Source: Bryopsis sp. KO-2023
Taxonomy: Eukaryota > Chlorophyta > Ulvophyceae > Bryopsidales > Bryopsidaceae
NCBI GenBank assembly: GCA_030272585.1
Contig: BSYQ01000012.1
Coordinates: forward strand, 1,426,001-1,490,000
Length of the DNA: 64,000 bases
Reading direction: 5' to 3'
Position 1 is the first letter of the stretch; every line of letters starts with the position of its first letter. The position numbers and the translations under genes were made by a program. The notes beneath the pieces were generated by a model. The model did no database searches. It was not told where the DNA came from and saw only the letters and a program-made list of their open reading frames with translations. Below are positions 1 through 13,190 of this stretch, piece by piece.

Positions 1-248
1 TTTTGCTTTCTGCTTTGTGGTGGTTTCATGCTCCGATTATCCATGTTAATGAAAAAGATGTTCCAAAAAAATACTAATATAAGGGGAAAGGTCGATGACT
101 GTAAACCCACATGCAAATCTTGAAAATAGAAAAAAAATAAAAAAAATTTACAGATTTTTAAGTGCGGTGGTTTACAGTCATCAGCCTTTGCCCTTTTTTT
201 TCTTTTCTGTTCCGACCGTTTGCTTAATTTATCTCTGTCAGTTTGTAG

Positions 249-2628
249 AGTTCGCGGTGGTGTGCTTGTCACGAGTGGATGGAACCATCGAGGTGCGCGG
301 GGCTGAAGATTTTTCCGTTCGAGGCACGGTCAAACCGTTCGTCAATTCGGAAGCTTCTGAACAAAAAGGCAACCCCGCTCAGATCGTGTCGATAACCCCC
401 ACTTGGAATTCTCGAAATGATACGTAAGTTTGTCTTGAGAGAGAATTATTTTTTAGGTTTCTTTTTCTCGAGTCGTGTTTTGGACGTACCGTCAATTGAG
501 TAATTTGGTAATTTTGTTTAGTAATCTGACAGTTCAGTTTAGTAATTACGCGGTGCATCTGCGTTGAAGGCTTTTTTTCTGGAGATTTCCTGTGCGAATT
601 TTTCACCAGTTTTCCCATCATGCAGGGCTGAAAAAGAAAGCAAAGAAGTAATATGAAAGGATAACAGTAACAGTAATAACAGTAATAACAGTAACTGGAT
701 GAAGGTTGAGAAGAAGCACCTTCATTTTTTTCTTTTTTTTTGCAGAGTTCCGAATTTGCTGTCGTGTTGCGACGCTGGGGTGGTTCGACTGAGCAGACCT
801 TCCAGAAAAAACTCCAACACACAAATGAAAGAGTCAATGTCTTTGCTGGTGGCGGACTCCATCACAGCAGCGGTGAGTCTGTCCATTATTGTTTCATTTT
901 CACCTCTCCATTTCAGGAGCCGCCTTCTTTTTTTCTTCCCCCCTTTTTTTCCCTTGGGGGGAGGGGTTGTTTTGTAAAGTGAAATTTCGACAAATATGGA
1001 AATCGATGGGTTTGCACGATATTTTTCAAAGAAAATTGCGGACCATACGATCTGAAGCCTTTTTCTGGGCCTTTTTTTTTAATTTGAAAGAGAAATGCAA
1101 TGGGCCTATGTGAAACAACTTCCTTTTTTTTTTCTTTTGGCTTTAGTTTTTTTTGCGAGTTGCCTAGACACCTTTTGGGGGAAAAAGATCCCTTTTTTCT
1201 TAATTTGCTTTTACATACTGGGATATTTATGTGGATGGTTTTGCGTTTCACCCAAGTGTGCAGATTTAGATCAACGAATTCTCGCTGTCGGAGGCGACGG
1301 ATGCCATTTGAGGATGGTCGACCTGGACGCCCAAAAAATAACTTTCAAAGGCAAAGCTCCCGACAACCCTTACGGTCTGACTAAGAGAAATTGGACGACT
1401 GCCTGTGCCATCGTACCCAACTCAGATTGCAACTTGATCCTGGTGGGGACGGCCGACCACGAAGTCAGACTGTACGATGTGAGGGCTGGGAAAAGACCCG
1501 TTTCGAAAATCGAATGGAGGGATGCCCGTGTGATGGCCATGGCGACGGAATCCAATGGTGGGGTGGCACTTACATTGTTCGAAGATTTTTTTTTCTTCTT
1601 TTTTCGAGCAAGAAAACATGTATGGTGGTAGGGAGGGGTTTTCCGTTTCATTTTTTCCATGAGGATGGAAATATCCCTACATTTTGTTAAGTGGTGGTTT
1701 ATCGAACCCCCCCCCCCCCCCTTCCCCCAGAAAAAAGAAATAACCACCAGCACGAACAATAATCGATTCCATAGTTGGACAATTCTCAGAAAAATGACTC
1801 TTTCTGGTACCTTTGTTGTTTTTCATTTTTTCATTTTGTTTCTTCAACAAAAAAAGGGGACAACATTTGGATGGCAAATGCCCTCGGTCACATGGAGCGA
1901 TACGACGTAAGCAAAAGACGGCTTCGAGGAACTTTGACGGGCAGAATCACGGGGTCGATTCGATCCATGGTTGCTCATCCCGAAAGACCCCTGTTGGCAT
2001 CGGCAGGGCTGGACCGTTGCGTAAGATTGCATGATACCGCCCAGAGAGTCATGAGGGTGAAAGTTTACGTCAAATATCAATGCACAGGGGTCGATTTTTT
2101 GCCCGTGCCGGAAGGCTATGAAGGTGAGCAATCGACCTCCCAAAAATAAAAAAAAGAAGAAATAAGAAAACACGAAAAAATGAAAGAAAGGAACAGTTAT
2201 AGGAAAGTAATAGTGATAATAATAATGGGAGAAAAGCAAAGTCGCAGAAACAAGCACAAGAAAATCAGATGCCACAACAGTCCATGCATGTGTCGGCATG
2301 ATTTGATCATATCCACGATTTTTTCTCGACCGATGCTTGAAAAAGTAAATTGAAAAAAGTCACTGTTATGGTTTTTTTCCCCTTCTTTTTGTTTGTATAT
2401 GGAGTGGTGGGAAATTATCGATCCATCCTACTTTTCGTTGTTTGTTTTGCAGGCGAGTGCGAAGAGAAGGTTTCAGAGGACGAGGAAAAAGCCAAGGTTA
2501 GGGAAATGATAGGTGGTCAAGGTTTCTCCCCGCCGAGGCTGAGGGGAAAGCATCGTTTCGGAGCCAGGGATTTCTCTAGGGGTCGTTCACGAGGCGGGGC
2601 CTCTTCCTTCAAGCGTCCAAGGACATGA
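249..2628 (+). CDS. WD40 protein, WDR74/Nsa1-like (5' end missing)
   Basis: WDR74 (yeast Nsa1) is a nucleolar WD40 protein of 60S ribosome assembly; the role is taken from the family. Five exons join in one frame: about 249-423, 746-872, 1257-1557, 1857-2123 and 2453-2628 (stop TGA at 2626). The phases agree at every junction (2, 0, 1, 1). Blades are visible as VPNLLSCCDAGVVRL, LILVGTADHEVRLYDVRAG and SIRSMVAHPERPLLASAGLDRCVRLHD; the last, with GLDR followed by R-hD, is the WDR74 hallmark. The C-terminus is an RG-rich basic tail ending FKRPRT, suited to a nucleolar protein. Introns are T-rich and 200-380 nt long. The start codon and first blades lie upstream of the window or in unrecognised exons. 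The WD40 call is secure; the WDR74 orthology is probable. Confidence 0.82.
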
Positions 2629-4402
2629 CGAAACGAAACAGAAAATGAACACAGCCCAAGTCGCTGCGATGGTCATTGAACTCTAGCATCTGGGCGATGT
2701 GGGGTGGTTTCTTTTTATTGTGAGGTGTGATGCAGGATGGGGAGATTAGAACTGGGGCTGGGAAGGGAGGGGTTGTCGGGTGTATAGTGCTTTAGTAGAG
2801 ACTGCCAGTTTGTGTGACTGACAACACCAAAGCTCATCTCCAGCAAGGCCCAAAGGGCCACCATTTCAATGCATTGAAATCATATGATCGATCTAGTTAT
2901 CTTAATGCTGGTGCATGATCGATTGATCCTCTCCCCACAGAACACCACCACAGAGCCATCCTGGCACACACCCCACAGCAGAGGGGACATGCTCCAGCGT
3001 GTTGTGAAGAGCTCTCTTATCGACATGCATCAGGGGAGCGGCACGAATCCCACGAATCCCACGAATATGTGTGCACTACCAGCACAGGCAAAGGCAGCAT
3101 GCACGGAGGGAATAGGCATGCCCTTTTCTGCCTATTCGAGCAACACAGACAGCCCTGTTGTTCTTTCCTCTTTTGCCTTGAGATGAATTCAACAGCGCCG
3201 CCATCAAAACACTGATCGCAAGGATTGTTTGTGGGGGTGGCGGCTGAGGGCGGCGTGCTGCGTACAGGCAAGCATATTGGCCAATGCCATCACATCGTAT
3301 CCTCGAACGTTTTCGAACCTGTCCCTGATTCGGGTCGCTGCCGTTGCTCAAAAGGCTCCGCAAAAAATTTGCCTCGCTATATTTATATTGTCTATCGTTC
3401 GGGGCTCGTGCGAATTCAAACCGATCGGAAAAAGTGTTTTGGGTTTATTACACGGTGAGTTTTCGCTTCGCCACTCTGGCTCTGGCGGCGGCACAGACGA
3501 GTTGCTGCCGTGTTGCTTCCAAACTACGCGCTGCGCGTTGCGCTGACTTGGGGCTGGGGACTCGACATTGCTAGATCTTCTTTTCAGTGAACGGGTGTTC
3601 TCGGTCCCTGTTGGTAATAGTAGAATACGTGCGCAGTTCACAGAACGGATCCATGTCGGTTTAACGATTTTTCACATCGTAGGTTTCGAAACAAAAACAA
3701 AAACGACCCGCCCACCACCAAAAGTGTTGAGCCCTTCGATACATAAGCAATGGATCGCTTGTCGCCAGAAAATGGTTTCAAAAGGCTTTCATTTTCTTTC
3801 ACTTTCACTATCAGCACTTTTGAAGACACTAAAACTTTACCACGTGTTATTCAAGCATGTGTTCCATGTAAATTAATTGGGAGAAAATTGTATATGATGA
3901 TGTCCAGGTACTCTTCCTCCACCTGGACTCAACTTCACAAAAAAAGGCTTTTGGGACGAAAGGTCTTCCCGATGACAAAGAGTACCTGCAGCAATGCGAG
4001 TGTGGGCAGCTCGAGGCTCTCCACTGTAAAGCCCTTTTTCAGTTTGTTTTCAAACTTTCGTTTTTAGTTTCTTCTTTTTTAAAACATGAAGTGATGTGTT
4101 TACCCAGTCTAATTATGATTTAGCTTGCAGAGGTATTGCAAGCTTTGGGAGGAGCATGGCAATTGACCGAGAAAACGAACACAATAGTGGAATGCTTTTT
4201 CGTTGTCGAAGGGTCACCCTTGTGCGTGTTTCACTTTTTAAAAGTATAATTTTTATTTTTTTTTCATTTGTGGGCTTCTCAGCAATGCTGCCATCGCACC
4301 TGGAAAGATAAGACGGTTGCATTTTTCGTGTGGAAAAAACATTTCAGTGGGGATTTGTGTTTTTACAGTTTGTGCAATAATAACTCCTTTTTTTTTTTTA
4401 AG
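2629..4402. other. Intergenic stretch with possible 5' exons of the ankyrin gene
   Basis: No firm gene. 2629-3200 looks like 3' flank and contains an 18-bp perfect palindrome at 2863-2880 and three copies of CCCACGAAT near 3050. A GC-richer block at 3229-3452 ends in a good donor (GTGAGT) and could encode a hydrophobic N-terminus. Candidate exons also sit at about 3907-4023 (reads GLPDDKEYLQQCECGQLEAL, then a donor) and 4132-4220 (reads EVLQALGGAWQLTEKTNTI). They are on the + strand ahead of the ankyrin exons and may be its 5' end or a separate small gene. I could not connect them with consistent phases. Confidence 0.25.
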
Positions 4403-6758
4403 CCGAGAGGGACTGCTGCATTATTGAAATCCGAGGTGGAGAAAAGCTTGCAAATTCACGATGCAGCACGCCTTGGGGATATCTTCAAAATCAAGGTGGG
4501 TGAAACCACAGGGTTTTTTTCCTCCCCCTAAAAAAAGTTATTTGCTTCGATTTTCTTCCTAATATCTTTTTAATTAATTGAATGCACCTGACCTATGCAG
4601 GCCCTGTTGAAAGAGGGGGTGAGCATCGAGGCCAAAAACCGGAATAAGGAAACTCCGCTGCTGACTGCAACGTTCTACAATCAGCTGAAAGCTGTCAATA
4701 CAATTATCAATGCAGGCAAGATAACGTACACTTTTCTTTTTTTTTAAAGGAGGGGGGGGAAGAAAATATAAAATTTTCTTGTTGGAGGCTGGATAATTTT
4801 TTTTCGTTTTTCAAGTATCCCAATGTTTACTCAAGAATTTCCTGAGCTCCCAATTTGATATTCAACCCATACTGAAGGTGAATTTTGTAGAGTTTTTTTC
4901 TTTTGCTATGTTTTTCATGTAAATTCTTTTGTTGTTTTCCTCGACAGGTGCACGATTGGAGGCCAAAGACAGAAGAGGTTTCACGGCTTTGATTACTGCC
5001 TCCTACAAGGGCAATCTTGAAATCGTCAAAGCCCTAGTCAGCAAAGGTAATCCTCGTACAGACTGCGGACCTACTGCAGGCTTTCCTTACCAACCCACCT
5101 TCTTCTCAATGCAAAATGCAAATAAAAAAGATAACTAATTTAGAATATGTGCAGATCTCCATGATTTCCAACATGATGAAAGAATCGAGGTTAAAGCAAA
5201 TTGATGATCATGTTTTTTCTTTTTTTTTTGAACTCTTTTTTTTTTTTCTTGCTTCAGGTGCCAAGCTTGAGGGGAAGAATTCCAAGGGCTTTACGGCACT
5301 GATCGATGCTGCTCAACAGAATCATTTGCCTGTGGTCAAGTTCTTGCTTTCTGCAGGTACTTCTGGAAACGACAAATACTTGGCTGTTGCAATTTTTTTC
5401 TTTTCTTTTCTTTTCTGTCTGTTTCCCCAGGCGGCACATCCTGTGGTGGTTTTTGCACTCTTCTTGTAGAGCGATGTTTCTTTGATGGTGTAAGTTGGAA
5501 AAAGAGATGTTATACGAGATATATTTATACACATGCATTGTAGGTGCTGTTGTAAAAAAAAAAAAAATGAAATATATTTATGCACATGCATTATAGGTGC
5601 TGACCCTGCTGCTAAAAACGTGGAGAGTGTTCAACCATTGATGGTGGCTGCTGTCAATGACAACGTCAAAATGATGCAGTACCTTCTGCGGAAAGGAGCA
5701 AAAATCAAGTATGTTTTCAAAAATGAAAAAAAAAATATATTGAAAGGAATTCCTACATTGTCAAGCATGAGTTTGAAGGGGAAAAACCCAGCAGATATCA
5801 CTAAATCGAACAGGGAATGGCCAAGCTGGAGCTGTCATTTTTTTGCTCAATGTCTTAATTTTGTTGAAAAGAAAATCGAGGTTTTAAGAAGACGAGGATT
5901 TGAAAAATCATGTGGACATTTCTTGCGTTTTATTACGAGGATTTGAAAAATCATCCTGTGTGGGCATTTCTTGCGTTTTGTTTTGAACTGTTTTCAAACT
6001 GTTTTTCAAAGAGTTTTGCGTTTTTCAGTTTCGAATTTTTTATTTTATTTATTTTATTTTTTTTTGCATTTTGTTTTTTTAATAAAAAAAATTGTCACAG
6101 GTGCAGGGATCTTTGCAAGTGGACCCCATTGCACTGGGCTTCCCGATTTGGGAGCGAGGAGTGCATTCTTCTTCTGCTGGAAAAGGTTTTTTTTTTCCTT
6201 AGAAAACGTTCGATGAAACGGATAAAACTGATGTTGGAATATATTAACCCTCAAGCACAGCGAAGCATTGGATCAATAAAATAAAAAAAAAGAATTAACT
6301 CACGACCTAATGAAAACGTTTTCGAGTTACAACTCCTTCCTAATCGTTTCAAAAAATTTCCCCCTTCGTGATGGAATCCAAAATGAAGAGGAGTTGTTTT
6401 TTTTCTTTTTTGGTAAGGGTGCGGATGCTTCGGCTAAGGATGTCGATGGGAATACCCCCAAAGATGTGGCATGCATGTGCTGGGATGGGGGTGCTTCCCA
6501 GGGGGGCTTTCAGGCCGATCAGTTCGAGGAGCACGACAAACTCAGGGTTCAACAGATCTTCGAACAGGTTGGTAATTGGGGGGGGGGGGGGGGGGGGGGG
6601 AGAAGAAAGGAAAAAAAAACACCACCACTTTTTTGGGATTATCCAGACAGCATGCAGTTCCACAACATGCAGTTTCTCTTTTTTTCATTCTTTTTTTGGA
6701 GGGGGGGTTCCTTTCTGGGCGGGCAGAAACGTTTTGGTCCCAGAAGGTGTCTCAATAG
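4403..6758 (+). CDS. Ankyrin-repeat protein, one repeat per exon (5' end uncertain)
   Basis: Eight exons join in frame: 4403-4495, 4601-4715, 4948-5046, 5258-5356, 5597-5708, 6101-6185, 6418-6567 and 6744-6758 (stop TAG at 6756). Successive exons give canonical ankyrin repeats, for example AKDRRGFTALITASYKGNLE, GFTALIDAAQQNHLPVVKFL and TPLHWASRFGSEECILLLLE. Repeat boundaries fall on phase-1 introns after a Gly codon, so single exons are modular. The intron after 4715 appears to use a GC donor (GCAAGA), the only one that keeps the frame. The C-terminus after the last repeat is acidic (QADQFEEHDKLRVQQIFEQ). Ankyrin repeats are protein-binding scaffolds and no enzymatic domain is visible, so the cellular role is unknown. 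The first exon and start codon are not settled. Confidence 0.8.
6568..6743 (+). repeat. Long G run in the last ankyrin-gene intron
   Basis: A run of about 22 G starts near 6578 in the intron that follows exon 6418-6567, and further G runs lie at 6700-6710. This could form a G-quadruplex in DNA or RNA beside the splice donor. Similar homopolymers occur at 1708-1723 (C), 8191-8204 (C) and 41231-41250 (G). Confidence 0.7.
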
Positions 6759-9386
6759 TTTTTAGTTTTTTTTGTATCATATACATTTATACGGAAATGA
6801 CATATAATTTACAGCAGATAGTAGGAATATCTGACTTTTCTAAAAATATTTTTAATAAATTAAAAAACAGTACAATACAGTAGTTTCAGCTACTATCCAT
6901 GATGAATGTCCTGTTTTCATATCTTTGTCAAAGTAACTTGATGAACACACACACGGAATAAATGGGGCCCTTTGAAATCTGTTGAAAATATCATACGTAA
7001 TGAATTGCTGAAAGAATTTTTGTTTGTTTTCCCCTTTTTTGGGGCTATTTTTGTTTTTTTCAGTTTGAGGATTAGACCTGTTTTTAAAAATGTCTGGTCC
7101 GGTGAGTATCAGTCATCGACCGAGGGGACACGGGATTCAATCACAATAGAAGCACAAGGTTATATATCAAGGTGATATAAACAAAGAACCAACCTGCCAC
7201 ACAAAGTAAGGGATATATTTTTAGCTTTTTCTGTTTTAAAAACAGCAACGAAAAAAAAAAGAGAAATTGTATGTGTATTATTGCATTAATGAACGTTTGC
7301 AGAAGTCACTGATCGAATTAGAAAAAAAGAATCGTTTTAGAAGTTTGTTCATTTAGAAATAAATATTTTCCGCAATCAAGGGGGGTGGTTATATATTTTC
7401 TGAAAAGGGGATAAGGGGCTGTAACATCGAATACAGTTTTGCCTGTTTCAAAAAAAAGCAAAAAAACAAAAACAACCGACTTCAGAGGGGAAAAAAAAAG
7501 GTCTGGCTGAATGACGAAAAAAAACACAAAATCGAGTGGGGGGACATGAAGAAATTTTAAAACGAAAATTGACTGATTGAACATAGCACTTACGCTGTTT
7601 GTTTAAATGAGGGATTATTTTTTCTTGTTTTTCTTGGGATGTAAGGTGAATAATAAGTTTTATTTGGTAGAAAATCTTTCTCGATATAGTGTGGGGAAAA
7701 TTTTGACATATTTTTTTGCGTTTGCAACCTATTCGGTCAATGTCCAAAGAACAAGCTGGGATATGATTTAGGGTTTCAGGGGCAAAAAAAAAAAGATAAA
7801 AGACAGGAACTACTATTTGGGTTTATAAAAAAGGTGGAAGGGAATGAGCTTTATCGTATGTATTTAGCGTGGGGTTAAATAAAAAAAGAAAACTCGGGGA
7901 AAAAAAGACATTCTGCTCTTTTTTTTCCCTCTTTTATTATTTCCTCATGAATAGCTGCGGTGGGGGCAATTAACCTGTTCTTAGGTTTGCTGGCATTCAT
8001 TGCTCATTACTAAGCAATGACCTTATGACCAATAGTTTTAAGGTCTAGTTTTGAAGCAGAATCCATAGGTTTGGGGCTTGTTTCATTTATGAATTCCTGA
8101 ATGCCATCTGTGAATGCGTCCCATTTCCATTTTTGGATTGATTTTCTGTAGAATGAAATTATAAGCTGGATTAAGCAGGCAGATAAACACTACCCCCCCC
8201 CCCCTCTTCTTACTTTCCCATTTGCCAAATCCTTGGCCAAAAATGATTTTTCAATTTGGGGAATGGATATGGCTTTGAATAGAGGTGTTTGGTGATTTTC
8301 TGGTGCGAAGGGGCAGCTGAAAAAAGTACTGTTTTGTTTGAGTGAAGCGTATTTGAAAAAGGAAGCTGAGTACATGGTTTATTTTGAGAAAAAGGGATCA
8401 GTGCTGTTTGTTTGTCTTGGGGATGAGCCTGGTGGCGGCTGAGAATATAAAATCCTGGTTGGGCTTGATATGTGCTTCTTTGTGGATTCTTATCGAAGCT
8501 GTACTTTTTTGTTCATTTTTTTTTCTTATTGTTTTCTTTTTTTTTTGAAAAAAAAGATATCAAAGTGGGTGTTTATATTTGATGATATTGTGTAAGGACG
8601 TTTGCGTGAGGGTAAATACCTTATTGTGTCCGCCCCTGTTTTCCCATCGAATAATTTCGAATAATTTGGGGGAAAAAACATATATATATATATATTTTTT
8701 TTTTGGGGGGGAAGGCTGTATAGTGTGCAGTGACGAAATTCGCGGCCATGCAATGATTACTGTTGTACCTCAGACCACCACGTCCCCCCCAAAAATTCAA
8801 AAATTCAGAGAGCAGCAGCGCCAGAAACTAGTCACGCTCGTGAACGTCACAAGTCAGCCAGAGTTCGTACGAAATGGCCAAACCTTCTTCGCTCAGGTAA
8901 TCAACTTTTAGGACACGGATTTCAGCGAGAAAAAAGACACGACCGTTCCTCAAGTTATCCCACCGTCGCCAGGCAAGTTGTGCAGCTGGAATTTTGTCAT
9001 TTGTTTGCTCGATGGATGGGTCGGGTTGCTCTGATTCGCTGCGACGACTTTATCCGCAGCGGTTTCCTCCTTTTTTTTTTGGAACGCGTCTCGTGAACGT
9101 TGTCTGCAGAGTCCAGGGAGGGCGCCTAATCTCATGTCTGCTCGTGCACCCATTACCATATTCCTCACCCATTGTTCCAATTTTGTTCAAGGTTCGCTCC
9201 ATGGCATGAAGAATTTTGAAGTGCAGGAAGACTGGTGCGTTTATCATCTACAGAGGATAGGGGTATGAACCATTGTTTCCTCATGGAAGGTGAAGATTTT
9301 GTTTTTGTTTTTTTCAAGTGCAAGCAACCCCTTCGCATCTTTGATATCGGATCGAGAAACTGTATTTCTTGTGGAAGAAAAGTTGA
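6759..9386. other. AT-rich stretch; one possible unassigned exon
   Basis: Mostly AT-rich with T and A runs and no convincing gene. At 8752-8898 an ATG-led frame reads PKIQKFREQQRQKLVTLVN and ends at a possible donor (GCTCAG, then GTAATC). Downstream to about 9240 there are more GC-balanced patches with possible splice sites (GCCAG at 8973, TTCAAG at 9190), but no frame continues cleanly. It may be a short or decayed gene. No family was recognised. Confidence 0.25.
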
Positions 9387-9518
9387 GTTACAAGTTAAGT
9401 TATAGTTTCTTGGAGGGCTGCTATAGTACATATTTTTGGCCTTCTCGGGAGTTACAAGTTAAGTTATAGTTTCTTGGAGGGCTGCTGTAGTAGTTCATAT
9501 TTTTGGCGTTCTCGGGAA
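9387..9518 (+). repeat. Tandem duplication, 64-bp unit
   Basis: GTTACAAGTTAAGTTATAG begins at 9387 and again at 9451; the two units run on with few differences to about 9518 (the second has a small insertion, GTAGTAGTTC against GTAGTAC). Confidence 0.85.
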
Positions 9519-12500
9519 AACAACCTGAAATGTTCAGAATCTGTCCAATCTAGTTCGAAGCGATTGGTTTTTTTCAATCTTTTTCATTACATCGGTTGAC
9601 TTTATACATTCTTATCATGCACTACTTTTTTCTGGTATTGAAAAAACAAACAAAGCTTCGCCACTCCTTAGTTGGCTCGTGTCGAAAACTCTTTACCAAA
9701 AGCAAGAGAAGGGGTCCTTTTATAAAACTCAATACCTAGAGTAGTTTAGTATCCTTGAAGATCCGATCGTACCATTTTTTTCCTCGAGGAGTTATTCGAG
9801 TTTTGATATATAGAATCTTTTTATGCTTCTCTTTAACGCGGAAGCACTTCCCACTATATTTGTGATATAAACATGCAAAAGGAACAGGTCTTGAGCAACT
9901 AGCAAAGTTGATTAGCTGAAGGACTCGGTATATATTCTTTGTTGTTATCTTTGGGCTATAAACTATAGAGGAGCTTCCTTCATTCCTTCCACTCGTGTTA
10001 AAGAGAACTTCAACTTTAATCTAAACAAGGTTTTCCTGGTCTCTTCCTAGACTCAGTCGGGGGCTATTAAAATCTATTGGTGGTAGACAAACGAGAATTT
10101 GCTTGGTGAATACTGCATCACGTCCATCATCGTACAACACAAATGTCCCTAATTTACTTATTAACTTCGATGATTGGAAGTTAGGTTATCCTCCTCATTT
10201 GGAATCTCGGATCTCTAAAACAATCCAAGAGGGAGGAGATTTGCCCTTATGGTTGCTCCGAATATTGCTTCAAATAAGGTCATCTCAATTCAGGGATTGT
10301 TTAAGGTATTGTTGCTTTATTGCGCATATCCTAACACTTTGCTCCATTCGTTTGTATTGTGTGCACCACAAAACTTTACGACTTGCTCTTTTAACAATCA
10401 ATTTCCCCTTTCGACCAGTCCTTGGCTTGTTGGGTTCGTAGGACTTGTAACAATCGTGTAAAACCGTTTGCAAGAAACACATGTGGGCGTCTTGTGTTCA
10501 ATATTGGCATTATCTTTCCAATTATCATAATAGTTTGTATCCTGATTGAGCCTGAGAGAAACACTAAGTAACGGGGGATTTTAAGCTCCAAGTTGACCTT
10601 CTTTTCAATTCTACGCTTATTTTGCAATAGAAGCACTATACTCTCTGCGCATTTGTCAAAGACAACCGTTGGATAATATAGCAGCACCTTCATTTTCTCA
10701 ATAATATCTATGGCGAATTGTTGCAGTTCAATAGTGCAATATTGTGTTACAGCCACAACTAGACTCTCGTTAAAAATCTAAATCACAACCAAACTGGTAG
10801 TTGTAATGCTGTATTAGGAATTAGGACATTCTAATTCTTCCTTGATTATCATTAGGCAAGAATTGAGTATATTTGGAACGTTTGGGTGCACGAAAAATCT
10901 GAGAGGTTCAAGTAGAGAATAGATAACAATTACCAAGAATAGCATCTCAGGCCCACAATCACTTCATTCACCAGAGACCTTGAGGAGTGTTTCACCTCCC
11001 ATCATATGTTTGCGAATTAATGTGCAATAACGCCTGGGGCTGATCATCATGGGTGTAGTTACCCATGGAGGGGACAAACATATTGCAATACGTAGACCCA
11101 CACTCGATTACCCAAACACCATGTGCGATGTGTGCTAGGGTGTACTAATTTCACTTTTCACAACTAGGGACTCCCGAGGCATCGACGCACAATGGCCAAC
11201 AGGTTTAAGCCAACTAAATAGTGCACAACAAGAATAAGACAAGAACATACCATTATTGTAAAGCAATCAGATTACGCTGCAAATAAGCCTAGAAACAATC
11301 CATAGACTTACTTTATCTACCCTGGAAAATTTTAATTAATTTTTCCAATAATGAACAATGCATCCTTCGGCGTTGGGCGCATTTGCACGAAATTCCAAAT
11401 TAAATATACTGATCATACTTTTGAGACCACCTTTACAGTGGAGTTGGATCACAAGGGATAGGGTGATTGGCTATGTTATTGGAAGCCTTCATAAACTGCA
11501 CATTGCACATAGGGTTGACTACATTGCACACACCGCCTGTGAAAATTTACATAAACCGTTTACATCACACGAGCGAGTATAAAATATCACATAGAATCTT
11601 TTTGCTTCAAACGAAACATCTTACCTCTTGGAAGTGATCCGGACCGATCAAAGCCACGATTTTTCCATCCTTTCTGAGCAACATCAATCCTAGGGTGGTG
11701 ATAAAATCGCCCACATCACCCCCCCCCCCCACACACACACACCGCCTTCATTGAGCTCACGCTGTGTTGCCCAAGTCAGTGACGGCTAGGTAGCCATCAC
11801 CTCTCCCACCCCCAATTGAGATGCAAGGATAAAGCCTACCAAGAGATAATCTTCGAAGACTTGTTGCAAACTTAGACCAACACCTGGGCTTCCCCTGAAA
11901 TGACAACACATGAGAACGAGTGAGAGGGTTGATGTGAGAGCCGAGAATCACCAGCTTGGACGAGAGCGTAACCAAAGCCGTAGGAATACTAATCAATTTA
12001 GAGGTCGAAAACGGGAGCATCAACCAAACGATAAAGGGCGAGCATGTCGTGGAGAAAGCATGCACTCATCTGACGTGGACCACCCTTGGGGGAGGCGGTT
12101 CCATTTAAAATAGGAACTTTCAAAAAAAAAACAAAACCAAAACTGATTGTCAAGAAGCAAGGGAATGTGAGAAAATCCATTTACTGAACCGAACCCAAGC
12201 ATCAATATGGAAACCAAGAGGTCGACGCGCCAGACACGGCTCGACACCTCCGGCTCGTGGGCTTCGTTTGGAACACCAAAGACAATGACCTCCTTACCCA
12301 CAATGTCCCGCATGAGGATGTCGACGTCCTCTGTGAGGTCTAGAGGGAAAACAAAAGCTGATTGCTCGATGAACTAAAATACGATCATGTAACTCAGAGA
12401 TATACTTGGCCTAAGAGGTGACCTCATCGCGGAGATTAACCTTCAAGGCCCGAACGCCTTTCGTAAACGGGGCGAGTTGGGTCGCGAGAAAACGCATGAT

Positions 12501-12727
12501 AAAGTTAACTATGGTCATTTGGGAGAATTAGCATCTGGAAGAGCACATTTCCTAGTGTCCGACGTTACACCCAAGGACACAATATGTGTTTAGTGCCCGA
12601 CAATCCACGGTTACCCGAACTTGTCCTCTTTGAAAATATTTTTTAGACCCACCGCTCCAACATTTCACGTTCCAATGCTTTACTCGTGTTCACTTCACCG
12701 GTTTGGAATGAAGAGCCAACAGGGAAC
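9519..12727. other. Unrecognised AT-rich DNA
   Basis: No recognisable gene or intact element over 3.2 kb. Possible minus-strand exon remnants are at 12190-12352 (reads DIVGKEVIVFGVPNEAHEPE) and about 11635-11712 (reads ITTLGLMLLRKDGKIVALI, then a GTAAGA donor). Both have protein-like composition, but they could not be joined and no family was recognised. Composition suggests old, decayed repeats for the rest. Confidence 0.3.
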
Positions 12728-13190
12728 TGTAAAGACTGCGCTGCGGACTGCGACTCTGAAGCAGTCTGCCAGCCTGAAACAGCAGCCTAGAAGGCTGCAA
12801 CAAGTTCTGACACGAGAGAGCGAGAGAGAGAGAGTGTTCAACCCCAAAATCGAGTTACAAGAATACCCTGAGGTGCTGCCCAAATACCCTAGGCTGCACC
12901 TCTGATCCAAACTGATCGTTCAAGGTCCTATCCATCAACATGACCTGACAGTCTGCCTCAGTGTCAGGCCCCCTGTCTGAAACCTTCTGAGCTGCCAGCC
13001 CTGCAGAAAAGCGTCTGCTGAGCTGTCGGCCCCCATTCACAGATCTAAGGGTTCCGCCCTGCTGCAGCAAACCGGCTGCAGCATTGCTGGTTCCCTAGAA
13101 CTGCAGGCCTGTCAGTTCCCCTGAACTGCAGGTCTGCTAGTTCTCTGAACTGAGGATCTGACAGTTCCCCTGAACTGTAAAATCCTTACA
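12728..13190 (+). mobile_element. Solo LTR, 463 bp (LTR family S)
   Basis: The segment starts TGTAAAGACT and ends ATCCTTACA (TG...CA with a TGTAA/TTACA inverted end) and is flanked on both sides by the 5-bp duplication GGAAC (12723-12727 and 13191-13195). It is rich in CAGTCTG/CTGCAG. A central block (GTTACAAGAAT ... GATCCAAACTGATC) is shared with 20523-21160 and, inverted, with 22019-22467. No internal coding region is attached, so it is a fossil left by LTR-LTR recombination. Confidence 0.82.

Noticed and set aside
4132-4230. Pterin-carbinolamine dehydratase exon
   Set aside because: LGGAWQL...TIV is vaguely similar, but the following HHPEW-type motif and consistent splicing were not found.
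6576-6758. Gly-rich proteins from the G run
   Set aside because: They are translations of an intronic homopolymer.
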